Numbered from the stretch's first letter, positions 46,928 to 55,498 are shown. The stretch is 64,000 nucleotides of DNA from Alitabrizicola rongguiensis (GCF_021491355.1 NZ_JAKENF010000005.1:1-64000); one strand, 5' to 3'. A program made the numbers and translations. The notes: generated by a model from the sequence alone, not told the origin.

Positions 46928-47689
46928 TCACGCCCCGGTCAACTGGTCGTAGGCCAGCGTCGCGACCGCCTTGAGACGGTCCTTGGGCAGATCGCCCACC
47001 ACGGCACAGCCGAGATCGCCCTCGACCCACCATACCCCGCGCGTCGGGCCCTTGTCGGCAAAGCGCAGCGCCGTTTCGGGCTGGCGCGGCTCGGGCGCGA
47101 TATACAGCGTCAGGCGTTGGCCCTGATCGTCCTCGTACATCATCAGCGCCGCAGCGCCGCGCGTGTCGGGCAGCACGCGACCGCCGACCAGGTGGAACCC
47201 GTTCGCCGTCAGATCCGGCACGGCAAGCTGCTGGCCGACGCGCTTGGAGAGCCACTTGGTCATATGCGCCTCGTCGCTGGCGGGCACCTCGACCGGGTGG
47301 ACCACCTCGACCACATAGGTGTCATGCGCGCGGATCGCCGAGGCGAGCAGGCTGTCCGCGCCGCCCGCGCCATCGCCGGTCCAGTGCGCGGCACCCCAGC
47401 CGAGGGCGATGCCCACCGCCAGAGGGGCCAGCATTGCCGCGAACCGCCACATGCGCGGTGATGGCGCAGCCGGGCGGGCAAGGGCCGCGGTCAGCCGCTC
47501 GGGCAGGGGTTCCTCTGCCACGGGGTCATAAAGCGCATGCAGCGCTGCATCCTGCCGGTCCCATTCGGCCAGCCGCTCGCGCAGGGCAGGATCGCCCTCG
47601 GCCATCCGTTCCAGCCGCGCTTTGTCGGCCGCGCTGCCGTGCCGCAGCGCCAGAAGCGCCGCATCGTCGAGTTCGGGCATCCCGCTCAC
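46928..47689 (-). CDS. Membrane anti-sigma factor (RskA-like)
   Basis: A 253-residue protein with a cytoplasmic N-terminal part (about residues 1-80: MPELDDAALLALRHGSAADK..., acidic and helical), one membrane segment near residues 95-113 (FAAMLAPLAVGIALGWGAA), and a periplasmic C-terminal domain of about 130 residues. It overlaps the ECF sigma gene by four bases, the usual arrangement for a sigma/anti-sigma pair, and should hold that sigma factor at the membrane until a periplasmic signal arrives. Confidence 0.85.
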   Translation of the reverse strand: MSGMPELDDAALLALRHGSAADKARLERMAEGDPALRERLAEWDRQDAALHALYDPVAEEPLPERLTAALARPAAPSPRMWRFAAMLAPLAVGIALGWGAAHWTGDGAGGADSLLASAIRAHDTYVVEVVHPVEVPASDEAHMTKWLSKRVGQQLAVPDLTANGFHLVGGRVLPDTRGAAALMMYEDDQGQRLTLYIAPEPRQPETALRFADKGPTRGVWWVEGDLGCAVVGDLPKDRLKAVATLAYDQLTGA

Positions 47690-48189
47690 GGTTCCGCCGC
47701 CTTCCTCTCACCCCGGGGGCCGCTCCGGCCCGTCATTGTCCTGAGTTCCGCCCGGGCACGCCCCAGCCGCGAGGCGAGCGTGCCCTCTGGCAACTCCAAT
47801 ATGCGCGCGGCCTCTGCAAGGCTCATGCCTTCCAGCCCCACCAGCAGCAGCGCCGCCCGCTGGTCGGCGGGTAGCCGTCCCATCGCCTCATGCACCTCGC
47901 GCAGGTCAAGCCGCTCGTCCTGCCCGCCGCTGACGGCCGGTTCGACCATGACACCTACCACGGTAAGCGATGCACGGCCGCGCCGCCGATCGTCGCGGAA
48001 GCGGTTGAGGAGAATACGGAAAAGCCAGGCCCGCAGCGGACCCTCGCCTCGCCACAAGTGCCGGCGCGACAGCGCCCGCTCGAGCGTATCCTGGACAAGA
48101 TCGTCGGCCGCATCGCGATTGCGCAGCAAGGCAAAGGCATAGCGTCTGAGCGACGGCAGACAGGCCTCGATCTCGTCCAGGAAGGTCAT
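47686..48189 (-). CDS. ECF-type RNA polymerase sigma factor
   Basis: A 167-residue sigma-70 family protein of the extracytoplasmic-function group with region 2 (RRYAFALLRNRDAADDLVQDTLERAL) and region 4 (MGRLPADQRAALLLVGLEGMSLAEAARILELPEGTLASRLGRAR). It is controlled by the anti-sigma factor encoded just downstream. Its own start is nine bases after the COG4315 gene, so all three are likely one transcript, possibly autoregulated. Confidence 0.93.
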   Translation of the reverse strand: MTFLDEIEACLPSLRRYAFALLRNRDAADDLVQDTLERALSRRHLWRGEGPLRAWLFRILLNRFRDDRRRGRASLTVVGVMVEPAVSGGQDERLDLREVHEAMGRLPADQRAALLLVGLEGMSLAEAARILELPEGTLASRLGRARAELRTMTGRSGPRGERKAAEP

Positions 48190-48198
48190 TGCCGGCGG

Positions 48199-48585
48199 TC
48201 AGTCCTGCGGCTTGGCGACATGCCAGACGCCGTTGAACCCGTCGCCCGTCGCATCGCCCGGTTTGGCATCCTTGATCCACAGATACAGCGGCTTGCCGTA
48301 GTAGGTCCATTGCATCGCGCCGTCCGTGCGGGTGATCAGCCCGAAATCCTTCTCGGCCTTGGCGCCTGCAGGAGCCAGCAGCGGCGGCCAGTTGGCTGCG
48401 CATTTGTCGTAGCAGGCCGAAGCTTCGCCGCTGTCCTTGTCGAAGACATAAAGTGTCATGCCCCTGGAATCGGTCAGGGCCGGTCCGGCAGAAGTCGTGC
48501 CAGTCATGATGCCGGTTTCGGCTTGCGCAGCACCAGCGGCAAGGATGAAGGCGGCGGCGGTCAGCGTCGTGGAAAATCCGTTCAT
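48199..48585 (-). CDS. Secreted COG4315-type protein (Lipoprotein_15 repeat)
   Basis: A 128-residue exported protein with signal peptide MNGFSTTLTAAAFILAAGAA and cleavage near AQA-ET, then the family repeats TLYVFDKDSGEASACYDKCAANWPPL and YYGKPLYLWIKDAKPGDATG. The two cysteines in CYDKC may bind metal or form a disulfide. The function of this family is unknown. It heads the sigma/anti-sigma transcript, so it may be the regulon's envelope target or part of signal sensing. Start ATG 48585 has GGAGAG upstream. Confidence 0.88.
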   Translation of the reverse strand: MNGFSTTLTAAAFILAAGAAQAETGIMTGTTSAGPALTDSRGMTLYVFDKDSGEASACYDKCAANWPPLLAPAGAKAEKDFGLITRTDGAMQWTYYGKPLYLWIKDAKPGDATGDGFNGVWHVAKPQD

Positions 48586-48709
48586 GTCGTTCTCTCCATC
48601 GCATCCGGACAACCGGCCCGGGGCAGGACACCCTTGGAGGGCGTCTGGAGAGAAAGACGAAGGCACCCCGAGAAGCATCCGCAGCCTCACAGGATCGTGA
48701 AGTCGAGGT

Positions 48710-49618
48710 TCAGCCTTGGGCCACGGTCAGCGACAGAAAGCGGGCCAGATCTGCCGCCTCGACACCAAGGGCGCCGGCGGATGGCGGTCGTGACAAAAAG
48801 GAAATCGTCAGATCGGCTAGACCCGGCAGCGGCACGGCAGGCGCCTGCCGCTCTAGGTCCGCCGCAAGGGCGATCGGGTCGGCGGGCAGATAGCTGCCGT
48901 CTTGGCCCGTGGGGAGCGAGATGCTCGTTGCGCTCCGAAAGAGCACGATCCGCGAACTGGCAAGCTGCAATTCGGCCGTGGCGATGGTCTGGCCCTGGAT
49001 CAGGCCCACCAGCACGCCGGCCGGCCTGCCCGGCGCCAGAAGCAACAGGTCAATCTGTTCGTCGCCGCGCGCAACGAGGTTGCCGTGAATGACCCTGCCT
49101 TTTCGCGCTGCCTGTCCGCTCAATTCGATGCGGCCGCCGGGGATAGCCTCGGTATAGACGATGTCGAGCCTGCCCCGCGCCGCCTCGGCGAAGGCAACAT
49201 GCCCCCGGATCAGTTCACCAGCGTGAAAGGGCGACCACGCCCAGGAATAGGCAACAAACTGGCCCAGAAGCGCATCCGAGGTCGCTGCGGCACCGCCTTC
49301 GCCCAGAAACCGCTGAGCCCGGACATGCAGATCGGTTCTGTCCGTGCCGTAGAGCAGGCACAGCTCGTCCAGAAACGCATCCTCGGAACAGGCCGATATC
49401 CACGTGCCGCCGCGCTGTGTGCCGATCAGCCGCGCCCAGTCCTCATAGACCGTCGGCGAACGGGGCAGGGCCCGACCTTGAAGCCATTTGAAGCTGCGCT
49501 CGAGATCGACTTCGGTCTGCGGATTGACGGCCCGGAACCGGGCGCAAAGCTCTTTGCGCGTGCCGCAGCCCAGCAGCACGGCAGTCAGGCTCAGTTTTCG
49601 GGCGAACACATGCGACAT
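48710..49618 (-). CDS. Conserved-looking protein of unknown function
   Basis: A 302-residue protein I do not recognise. The first 90 residues are rich in Arg and Lys with a helical pattern (RKELCARFRAVNPQTEVDLERSFKWLQGRALPRS) that could bind nucleic acid or a partner. The centre (about 115-235) is beta-like with alternating hydrophobics (GRLDIVYTEAIPGGRIELSG, ASSRIVLFRSATSIS). There is no signal peptide or membrane segment. Codon use matches its neighbours and no antisense frame is better. It is 124 bases upstream of the COG4315 gene on the same strand. Confidence 0.65.
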   Translation of the reverse strand: MSHVFARKLSLTAVLLGCGTRKELCARFRAVNPQTEVDLERSFKWLQGRALPRSPTVYEDWARLIGTQRGGTWISACSEDAFLDELCLLYGTDRTDLHVRAQRFLGEGGAAATSDALLGQFVAYSWAWSPFHAGELIRGHVAFAEAARGRLDIVYTEAIPGGRIELSGQAARKGRVIHGNLVARGDEQIDLLLLAPGRPAGVLVGLIQGQTIATAELQLASSRIVLFRSATSISLPTGQDGSYLPADPIALAADLERQAPAVPLPGLADLTISFLSRPPSAGALGVEAADLARFLSLTVAQG

Positions 49619-49815
49619 CTGGCTTCTTCGGGCTGACGTTCGGGTAAGGCAGGGATACCTATCCGCTGTTAGTCATCGGATGATGTTGCAGGACTCGTTC
49701 TGGATTTTCTTTGAATATGCAAGCCATTTGAGAGAGTTGTTTCGTCTTCGCGCGCCAAGTTCTTGGACTTCCGGCTTGTGCGGTCTGCCGCGGTCGTCGG
49801 CCGCAGTTCAATAAA

Positions 49816-49833
49816 CCTTCATTGGCTTGCAAT
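49816..49833 (+). promoter_or_regulatory. Weak Pho-box-like sequence upstream of phnC
   Basis: CCTTCAT-TGGC-TTGCAAT matches about 9 of 14 fixed positions of the PHO box (CTGTCAT-N4-CTGTCAT), 53 bases before the proposed phnC start. Control of phosphonate genes by phosphate starvation makes this worth recording, but the match is weak. Confidence 0.25.
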
Positions 49834-49885
49834 CGATCCGTTACGTTCGTTCCCTATCTCGGCGGCAACCAACCGGGGGCTGCGC

Positions 49886-50710
49886 GTGCTGGAACTCAGG
49901 AACGTCACACGGATGTTCGGCCGCAAGGCAGCGGTTGATAACGCCAGCTTCGTGATCGACCGCGCCGCCTTCATCGGCATCATCGGCCGGTCCGGTGCGG
50001 GCAAGTCAACCGTTCTTCGGATGATGAACCGGCTGACCGATGCCTCCTCGGGCGAGATCCTGTTCGAAGGCCGCGACATCCTCACCCTTGAAGGCTCGGC
50101 CAAGCGCGCCTGGCAAAGCCAGTGCGCGATGATCTTCCAGCAGTTCAATCTGGTGCCGCGCCTTGACGTGGCCTCAAACGTTCTGCACGGGCTGCTGAAC
50201 CGCCGCTCGACGCTGGCGACGATGTTCAGCCTTTGGCCCGCCGCCGATATCACCCGGGCGCTCGAGATCCTTGATCGTCTGGGCATCGCCGAACAGGCGC
50301 CGAAGCGGGCCGAGGCCCTTTCGGGCGGGCAGCAACAGCGCGTGGCGATTGCGCGGGCGCTGATGCAGGACCCGAAGGTGATCCTCGCCGACGAACCGAT
50401 CGCCAGCCTCGACCCGATGAACGCGCAGGTTGTGATGGATACGCTCCGTCGCATCCACGAAGAAGACGGGCGCATGGTGGTTGCGAACCTCCACACGCTC
50501 GACACGGCGCGGCGATACTGCGACCGGGTGATCGGGATGCGCGACGGGCGGATCGTCTTCGACGGGACGCCCGATCAGCTTTCGACCGGCGTCGCCCGCG
50601 ACATCTACGGCGCCGACGAGAGCTTCAGCGAAGACGCGACCTCGACCTCGATCGACAGGCTTGGCTCGGGCCCGGACCGGCGCTTTGCCGAAACGATGAT
50701 TTCCCAGTGA
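49886..50710 (+). CDS. phnC: Phosphonate ABC transporter ATP-binding protein
   Basis: A 274-residue ATPase with Walker [19 protein letters not shown], signature [16 protein letters not shown] and Walker [14 protein letters not shown]. The GTG at 49886 places the normal N-terminus ([17 protein letters not shown]) right after a GGGGGC site; the frame is open to 49763 but the extra residues are not family-like. It powers import with phnD and the two phnE permeases. The transporter recognises phosphonates and may also carry phosphite or phosphate esters. Confidence 0.93.
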   Translation: MLELRNVTRMFGRKAAVDNASFVIDRAAFIGIIGRSGAGKSTVLRMMNRLTDASSGEILFEGRDILTLEGSAKRAWQSQCAMIFQQFNLVPRLDVASNVLHGLLNRRSTLATMFSLWPAADITRALEILDRLGIAEQAPKRAEALSGGQQQRVAIARALMQDPKVILADEPIASLDPMNAQVVMDTLRRIHEEDGRMVVANLHTLDTARRYCDRVIGMRDGRIVFDGTPDQLSTGVARDIYGADESFSEDATSTSIDRLGSGPDRRFAETMISQ

Positions 50711-50767
50711 AAGCAGTGCTTTGACCGGGCGCAGGGATCGCCCCGCGCCCCCATAAGGAGAGACGAC

Positions 50768-51667
50768 ATGAAACTGACCCTTGCGATCCTTGCGGCTTCC
50801 ACAGCGCTGGCCGGCGCTGCCTTGGCCCAAGACAAGATCACCGGCTTCAACATCGGCATCCTCGGCGGCGAGAATGCCCAGGACCGCATTACCTCGAACG
50901 AATGCTACCGCAAGAAGATTGAGGACGCGCTTGGCGTTCCGGTGAAGCTCTTCACCCCGGCCGACTATGACGGCGTGATCCAGGGGATGCTGGGCGGCAC
51001 GATCGACATGTCCTGGCTCGGCGCTTCGGCCTTCGCCAAGATCTACCTGACCGATCCGACCGCGGTCGATCTGGAACTGACCAAGGAAAACACCAATGGT
51101 CTGACCGGCTACTACTCGATCGGCTTCGCCCGCAAGGACAGCGGCATCACCTCGCTGGCCGATGCCAAGGGCAAGACCTTTGCCTTCGCCGATCCGAACT
51201 CGACCTCGGGCTATCTCGTTCCCAACTTCGAGATCGAAAAGCAGGTCGGCGAGGCCGCGGACAAGTACTTCTCGGAAGTGAAGTTCTCGGGCGGGCATGA
51301 GCAAACCATCGTCGGCGTTGCCAACGGCGCCTTCCAGGCGGGCGTGAGCTGGGCCGACGGCACCGGCAACTGGGAAGACGGCTACAATTCCGGCGCCTTC
51401 CGCAAGGCCGCCGATGCCGGCATCGTCGACATGAACGAGATCGTCGAGATCTGGCGCTCGTCGCTGATCCCGGAAGGCCCGATGGTCGTTCGCTCGGCCC
51501 TGCCGGCCGACGTGAAGGAAAAGGTCACCAAGATCACCGCTGATCTGTGGGAAACCGACCCGGAATGCGCCTATGGCGTGGCCGCGGGCGAGGCGAAGGA
51601 TTTCGTGCCGGTGACGCTCGACGCTTATCAGGGCATTATCGAGCTGCGGAAATCGCAGACCAACTGA
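50768..51667 (+). CDS. phnD: Phosphonate ABC transporter substrate-binding protein
   Basis: A 299-residue periplasmic protein with signal peptide MKLTLAILAASTALAGAALA cut before QDK, then the PhnD pattern (FNIGILGGENAQDRI, GGTIDMSWLGASAFAKIY, FADPNSTSGYLVPNFEI). The start ATG has AAGGAG upstream. A strong hairpin with a T-run follows at 51679-51706, probably giving more binding protein than permease. Confidence 0.95.
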   Translation: MKLTLAILAASTALAGAALAQDKITGFNIGILGGENAQDRITSNECYRKKIEDALGVPVKLFTPADYDGVIQGMLGGTIDMSWLGASAFAKIYLTDPTAVDLELTKENTNGLTGYYSIGFARKDSGITSLADAKGKTFAFADPNSTSGYLVPNFEIEKQVGEAADKYFSEVKFSGGHEQTIVGVANGAFQAGVSWADGTGNWEDGYNSGAFRKAADAGIVDMNEIVEIWRSSLIPEGPMVVRSALPADVKEKVTKITADLWETDPECAYGVAAGEAKDFVPVTLDAYQGIIELRKSQTN

Positions 51668-51678
51668 GACCGATGCGG

Positions 51679-51706
51679 CGGGCGGGGGATGACCCCCGCC
51701 CGTTTT
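51679..51706 (+). terminator. Attenuator-like hairpin behind phnD
   Basis: CGGGCGGGGG (51679-51688) and CCCCCGCCCG (51693-51702) form a perfect 10-bp stem with the loop ATGA, followed by TTTT. It sits between phnD and phnE inside the operon, so it should act as a partial terminator or 3'-end stabiliser, as with the hairpin behind the sugar-binding protein at 10365-10397. Confidence 0.75.
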
Positions 51707-51729
51707 CCGTCCGGACGAGGGGCCCGCGC

Positions 51730-52611
51730 ATGACCGAAATAGTTCTCGATCCGGCGCCGTCAGACCGGCCGCCTCCTCGGCTGGAGGGCGAATATCTGCG
51801 CCTCGTCCAGCAGAGGCGGCTCTACAGCTTCGCGCTGCTGGCCATCTTCCTGCTCCTGCTTGTCTCGGGTTTCATCGCCGCCGATGCGCGCAATGCGGGC
51901 GGCTTCTGGGACGGGCTTGATCACCTTGGCGATTTTCCGGCCGAGGTGCTGTCGGAAGCGTGGGCGAACCGTGCCCGCATTCCCGGCCTTCTGATCGCCT
52001 TCCTGCCGTCGCTCGTCGAGACCGTGAACATCGCGGCCGTCTCGACGCTGCTTGGCGCGATCGCGGCGGTTCTTCTTGCGCTTCTGTCCACCCGGGGCCT
52101 TGCCCGCTGGCCGCGCCTGACCACTGTGTTCCGTCGTTCGATGGACGCCTTCCGGGCACTCCCCGAGGTGGTGATCGCGCTGGTCCTGATCTACATCCTC
52201 GGCGGGGGTCCGGTTCCGGCGATGATCGCCATCGCCTTTCATACCGCCGGAGCGCTTGGCAAGCTCTTTTCCGAGGTGGCCGAGAATGCCGACCTGAAGC
52301 CCGTCGAGGGGCTGACCTCGGTCGGGGCGACCTGGGGTCAGAAGATGTGGCTTGGCGTCATCCCGCAAGTCGCGCCGGACTGGTTGAGCTATGCGCTCCA
52401 GCGGTTCGAGATCAATATCCGCGCCTCTGCCATCCTCGGCTTCGTCGGGTCGGGGGGCATCGGCTATGACCTGAAGGTCGCGATGCAATGGGGGCAGGGG
52501 AAGTATGACCAGGTCGTCGCGATCTTCCTTCTCCTTTTCGTCACCATCGTCATCGTCGACCAGATCTCAAGCCATTACCGCAACCTGCTGGTGAAGGGAC
52601 GTGCCCAATGA
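51730..52611 (+). CDS. phnE: Phosphonate ABC transporter permease (first)
   Basis: A 293-residue permease with a first membrane segment at about residues 35-55 (FALLAIFLLLLVSGFIAAD), the coupling-loop motif SEVAENADLKPVEGLTSVGATWGQKMWLGVIPQ, and GSGGIGYDLKVAMQWGQ near the end. ATG 51730 is preceded by a purine-rich stretch, and the frame upstream re-reads phnD. It overlaps the second permease gene by four bases. Confidence 0.93.
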   Translation: MTEIVLDPAPSDRPPPRLEGEYLRLVQQRRLYSFALLAIFLLLLVSGFIAADARNAGGFWDGLDHLGDFPAEVLSEAWANRARIPGLLIAFLPSLVETVNIAAVSTLLGAIAAVLLALLSTRGLARWPRLTTVFRRSMDAFRALPEVVIALVLIYILGGGPVPAMIAIAFHTAGALGKLFSEVAENADLKPVEGLTSVGATWGQKMWLGVIPQVAPDWLSYALQRFEINIRASAILGFVGSGGIGYDLKVAMQWGQGKYDQVVAIFLLLFVTIVIVDQISSHYRNLLVKGRAQ

Positions 52612-53945
52612 CCTCCCTCCCGCTTCAGCCTACCAGCGACCTGCGCGGCGAAGTGGTGGCGCTGTTCGCCCGCCGCCGCCGGTTCTCGTTCCTGATCCCG
52701 GCGCTGATCCTCGCCTATCTCATCTATATCGCCGTCGCTTTCGACTTTGCCGGCATCGCCGGGCGAGCACGAATGGACAACGCCGCAACGCTCCTTTCGG
52801 ATTTCTGGAGCTACAAGACCCATGTGACGCGTGACGCGCGCAGCGGTTCCGTCTCTGTCGCGATCGAGGGCGAGGCCAAGGGCCTTTACCCGCGCGACAA
52901 ATGGCCCGCCTGGGTGAAGGAAACCGACGGGATCACCCATATCGACCTCGGCCGCGGCAGTCTGGTAACCTATGAGGGCGACCGCGCCACCTTCACCATC
53001 CCGGGATCCGGCGACGTGGTGATCGAACGAACGCCCCAAGGCGTGACCTTCACCGCGCCGCCGGGCTTTCCCAAGGAGCGGATCAGCGCCTCGGATGCCA
53101 AGGTCACAGTCACAGGTCCGCAGGGGCGGGTCAGTGTCAGCCGTGCCAAGACCGAGACCTTCCGCTACGCGCCAGGGTGGGAGCTGTTCTTCTTCACCAT
53201 CGACAGCCCGTTCTATGGCAAGGGGCCGCTCGAAGTCGCGGCACTCGCTGTTTCGGGAGAGCGGATCGATCCCGGTCAGGCCAATATCGCGCTGATGGCC
53301 AGCGAATTCTGGAACAACCGCATGTGGCATCACCGCGACGTGGCCGGCGCGCTGTTCGAGACAATCCTGATGGCCTTCCTGGGTACAGCAACTGGCGCGA
53401 TCATCGCACTGCCACTGGCCTTCCTCGCCGCATCGAACCTCACCCCCAGCCGAAGCGTGCGTTTCGGGGTGCGGCGCGTCTTCGACTTCGTCCGCGGTGT
53501 TGACGCGCTGATCTGGACGATCGTGCTGGCCCGAGCCTTCGGCCCTGGTCCCCTGACCGGCGCGCTTGCCATCCTCATCACCGAGGTCGGCAGCTTCGGC
53601 AAGCAGTTCTCCGAGGCCCTGGAGAACATCGACGGCAAACAGGTCGAGGGCATCCGCTCGACCGGCGCCAATGCCGCGCAGCGGATGCGCTTCGGGGTGA
53701 TCCCGCAGCTGATCCCGGTCCTGCTCAGCCAGGTGCTGTATTCCTTCGAATCCAACACCCGCTCGGCCACGGTGATCGGCGCCATCGTCGGAGGCGGGAT
53801 CGGCCTGCTGCTGACCCAGGCGATCATCACCCAGAAGGATTGGGAGGACGTGGCCTACTACATCCTCCTCATCATCCTTATGGTCATGGCGATGGACAGC
53901 CTTTCGGGCTGGCTGCGGAAGCGGCTGATAAAGGGAGGCCATTGA
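52608..53945 (+). CDS. phnE2: Phosphonate ABC transporter permease (second, with large loop)
   Basis: A 445-residue permease, about 150 residues longer than the first. The extra part (about residues 60-225) lies between the first membrane segment and the transport core. It is rich in beta-forming residues (SVSVAIEGEAKGLYP, ITHIDLGRGSLVTYEGDRATFTIPG) and should face the periplasm. The C-terminal core has the standard loop SEALENIDGKQVEGIRSTGANAAQRMRFGVIPQ and GAIVGGGIGLLLTQ. Tandem unequal PhnE proteins are common in alphaproteobacterial phosphonate loci. Confidence 0.92.
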   Translation: MTSLPLQPTSDLRGEVVALFARRRRFSFLIPALILAYLIYIAVAFDFAGIAGRARMDNAATLLSDFWSYKTHVTRDARSGSVSVAIEGEAKGLYPRDKWPAWVKETDGITHIDLGRGSLVTYEGDRATFTIPGSGDVVIERTPQGVTFTAPPGFPKERISASDAKVTVTGPQGRVSVSRAKTETFRYAPGWELFFFTIDSPFYGKGPLEVAALAVSGERIDPGQANIALMASEFWNNRMWHHRDVAGALFETILMAFLGTATGAIIALPLAFLAASNLTPSRSVRFGVRRVFDFVRGVDALIWTIVLARAFGPGPLTGALAILITEVGSFGKQFSEALENIDGKQVEGIRSTGANAAQRMRFGVIPQLIPVLLSQVLYSFESNTRSATVIGAIVGGGIGLLLTQAIITQKDWEDVAYYILLIILMVMAMDSLSGWLRKRLIKGGH

Positions 53946-53996
53946 GTGGATGCCGTGCCTCTGTCACACATCCGGGACCCCGAAAGGAGACCCGGC

Positions 53997-54614
53997 ATGC
54001 CTAAGCTCTCGGCCGATCAGCCCTTTGTCCACAATGGCTGCGAGATCTCGAATTCCAGCTTCGGCGGCTGGTGCGAGGTGGGCGAGGGCTCGCGCATCCA
54101 GAATTCGACCTTCGGCGACTACGCCTATTGCGATCGCTATTCCGACATCGCCAATACCACCGTCGGCAAGTTCGCGAATATCGCCGCCTTCACCCGGATC
54201 GGTCCGACAGACCATCCGATGGGGAACGCCTCGCTCCACCATTTCCTCTACCGCTCGTCCTACTACTGGGAGGATGCGAAGGACGATCCATCCTTCTTTG
54301 CACGACGCAAGGCGCGCCGGACGGAGCTTGGCCATGATTGCTGGATCGGCCACGGCGCGATCATCCGTCCCGAGGTGACCGTCGGGATCGGCGCAGTTGT
54401 CGCGGCCGGGGCCGTGGTGACGCGGGATGTGGCGCCCTACATGATCGTTGCGGGGGTTCCGGCGGTGCCGCTGCGCGAGCGCTTCACCCGCGCCATTGCC
54501 GAGAGGCTGCTGGCGCTTGCCTGGTGGGACTGGGATCATTGCCGCCTCCGGGCTGCGCTGGACGATTTCCGGACGCTGCCGGCCGAAGCCTTTCTCGAGA
54601 AGTACGGCGGCTGA
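53997..54614 (+). CDS. Hexapeptide-repeat transferase of phosphonate loci (TIGR03308 type)
   Basis: A 205-residue left-handed beta-helix acyltransferase-like protein ([23 protein letters not shown], later [26 protein letters not shown] and a catalytic-type His in GPTDHPMG). Relatives are a regular part of C-P lyase operons, and acetylation or other modification of an intermediate is suspected. ATG 53997 is preceded by AAAGGAG; a GTG at 53946 would add 17 unrelated residues. Confidence 0.85.
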   Translation: MPKLSADQPFVHNGCEISNSSFGGWCEVGEGSRIQNSTFGDYAYCDRYSDIANTTVGKFANIAAFTRIGPTDHPMGNASLHHFLYRSSYYWEDAKDDPSFFARRKARRTELGHDCWIGHGAIIRPEVTVGIGAVVAAGAVVTRDVAPYMIVAGVPAVPLRERFTRAIAERLLALAWWDWDHCRLRAALDDFRTLPAEAFLEKYGG

Positions 54615-54623
54615 CGGGGGCGC

Positions 54624-54652
54624 GACCAAGGGCGTCGACGGCGTTCTTGGTC
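54624..54652 (+). terminator. Hairpin between the hexapeptide transferase and phnF
   Basis: GACCAAG (54624-54630) and CTTGGTC (54646-54652) form a 7-bp stem with a 15-base loop that contains GTCGAC. It lies between two convergent genes and is followed by CGTTAGG, with no real T-run, so it is a weak candidate. Confidence 0.35.
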
Positions 54653-54683
54653 CGTTAGGGCCAGTCGGGCGCGATGGATGCGC

Positions 54684-55355
54684 CTAGTCCGGCGCGACGG
54701 TCAGCGTGACCCGGTCGCCGGCGAACCAGGTCGTGCCGTATTCCACCGGGACGCCCTGACCGTCGACATTGACCGATACCGATTTCAGCAGCGGCGCCCC
54801 TTCCTTAAGGCGCAGCCGCAGCGCCATCAAAGCGTTGGCGGCCTGAGCGGTGATGCGGGTCGACGCGCGGGTGTAGTCCGTTACGCCTGCCTTGGTCAGC
54901 GCCGCCGTGATCGAGTTCAGGCGTTCGAGATGCGGCATCAGACCGGGCAGGCGCGCCGCCGGAAAGACCGAGCGGAAATGTGCGATCTCGACTCCGTCGG
55001 CCAGTGACAACCCCTCGATCACATGGACCTCATCTCCTGGCGAAAGGCCAAGGGCCTCTGCCTCTTCCGTGCTGGCGGCTCGCGTCGCGCGCGAGAGGAG
55101 TTGCCGGGACGGGATCCGTCCCGTGGCAAGCAGGTTCTGATGAAACCGGACCCGCCGCCCCAGAGGATAATCCGCCGGCACGACCGAAACGTAGACGCCC
55201 GAACCACGCCGGGCATGGACCGTCCCCGCTTCGGCCAGAGCCGCCAGGGCATGGCGCACGGTATGGCGGTTCACGCCGAAGCGGCGGGACAGGTCCGCCT
55301 CGGTCGGCAGCTTGTCTCCCGGCCGGTAATGCCCGGCGGCGATTTCCTCCGACAA
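54684..55355 (-). CDS. phnF: GntR-family regulator of the C-P lyase genes
   Basis: A GntR/HutC-type repressor: winged helix (PGDKLPTEADLSRRFGVNRHTVRHALAALAEAGTVHARRGSGVYV) and a UTRA ligand domain (LSPGDEVHVIEGLSLADGVEIAHF...). The coordinates use the TTG at 55355 (223 residues), but this cuts the first helix short. The frame stays open to a CTG at 55394 that has GGGAGG at proper spacing and would add 13 residues (VRSAIWKTIADTL) matching the usual GntR start, so a CTG start is likely. It is divergent from phnG, with a shared inverted repeat. Confidence 0.88.
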   Translation of the reverse strand: MSEEIAAGHYRPGDKLPTEADLSRRFGVNRHTVRHALAALAEAGTVHARRGSGVYVSVVPADYPLGRRVRFHQNLLATGRIPSRQLLSRATRAASTEEAEALGLSPGDEVHVIEGLSLADGVEIAHFRSVFPAARLPGLMPHLERLNSITAALTKAGVTDYTRASTRITAQAANALMALRLRLKEGAPLLKSVSVNVDGQGVPVEYGTTWFAGDRVTLTVAPD

Positions 55356-55459
55356 GGTATCCGCGATGGTTTTCCAGATCGCGCTGCGTACCAGTTCCGC
55401 CTCCCGTCATGAAAATTTCATCCGGCCATTGCTTGCGTGAAGCGCGGCTTGTGGATAAT

Positions 55460-55491
55460 ATTTGTCTAGTTGTATATTGATCTGGACAAAT
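55460..55491. promoter_or_regulatory. PhnF operator candidate
   Basis: ATTTGTCTAG (55460-55469) and CTGGACAAAT (55482-55491) form an inverted repeat matching at 9 of 10 pairs with a 12-base spacer. It ends seven bases before the phnG start codon and lies between the divergent phnF and phnG genes, so it overlaps the phnG leader. A GntR dimer bound here would block phnG transcription or translation and could autoregulate phnF. Confidence 0.65.
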
Positions 55492-55498
55492 CCGCAAG

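Noticed and set aside
54624-54652. Strong terminator between the hexapeptide transferase and phnF
   Set aside because: The stem is only 7 bp with a large loop and no T-run, so I kept it only as a weak candidate.
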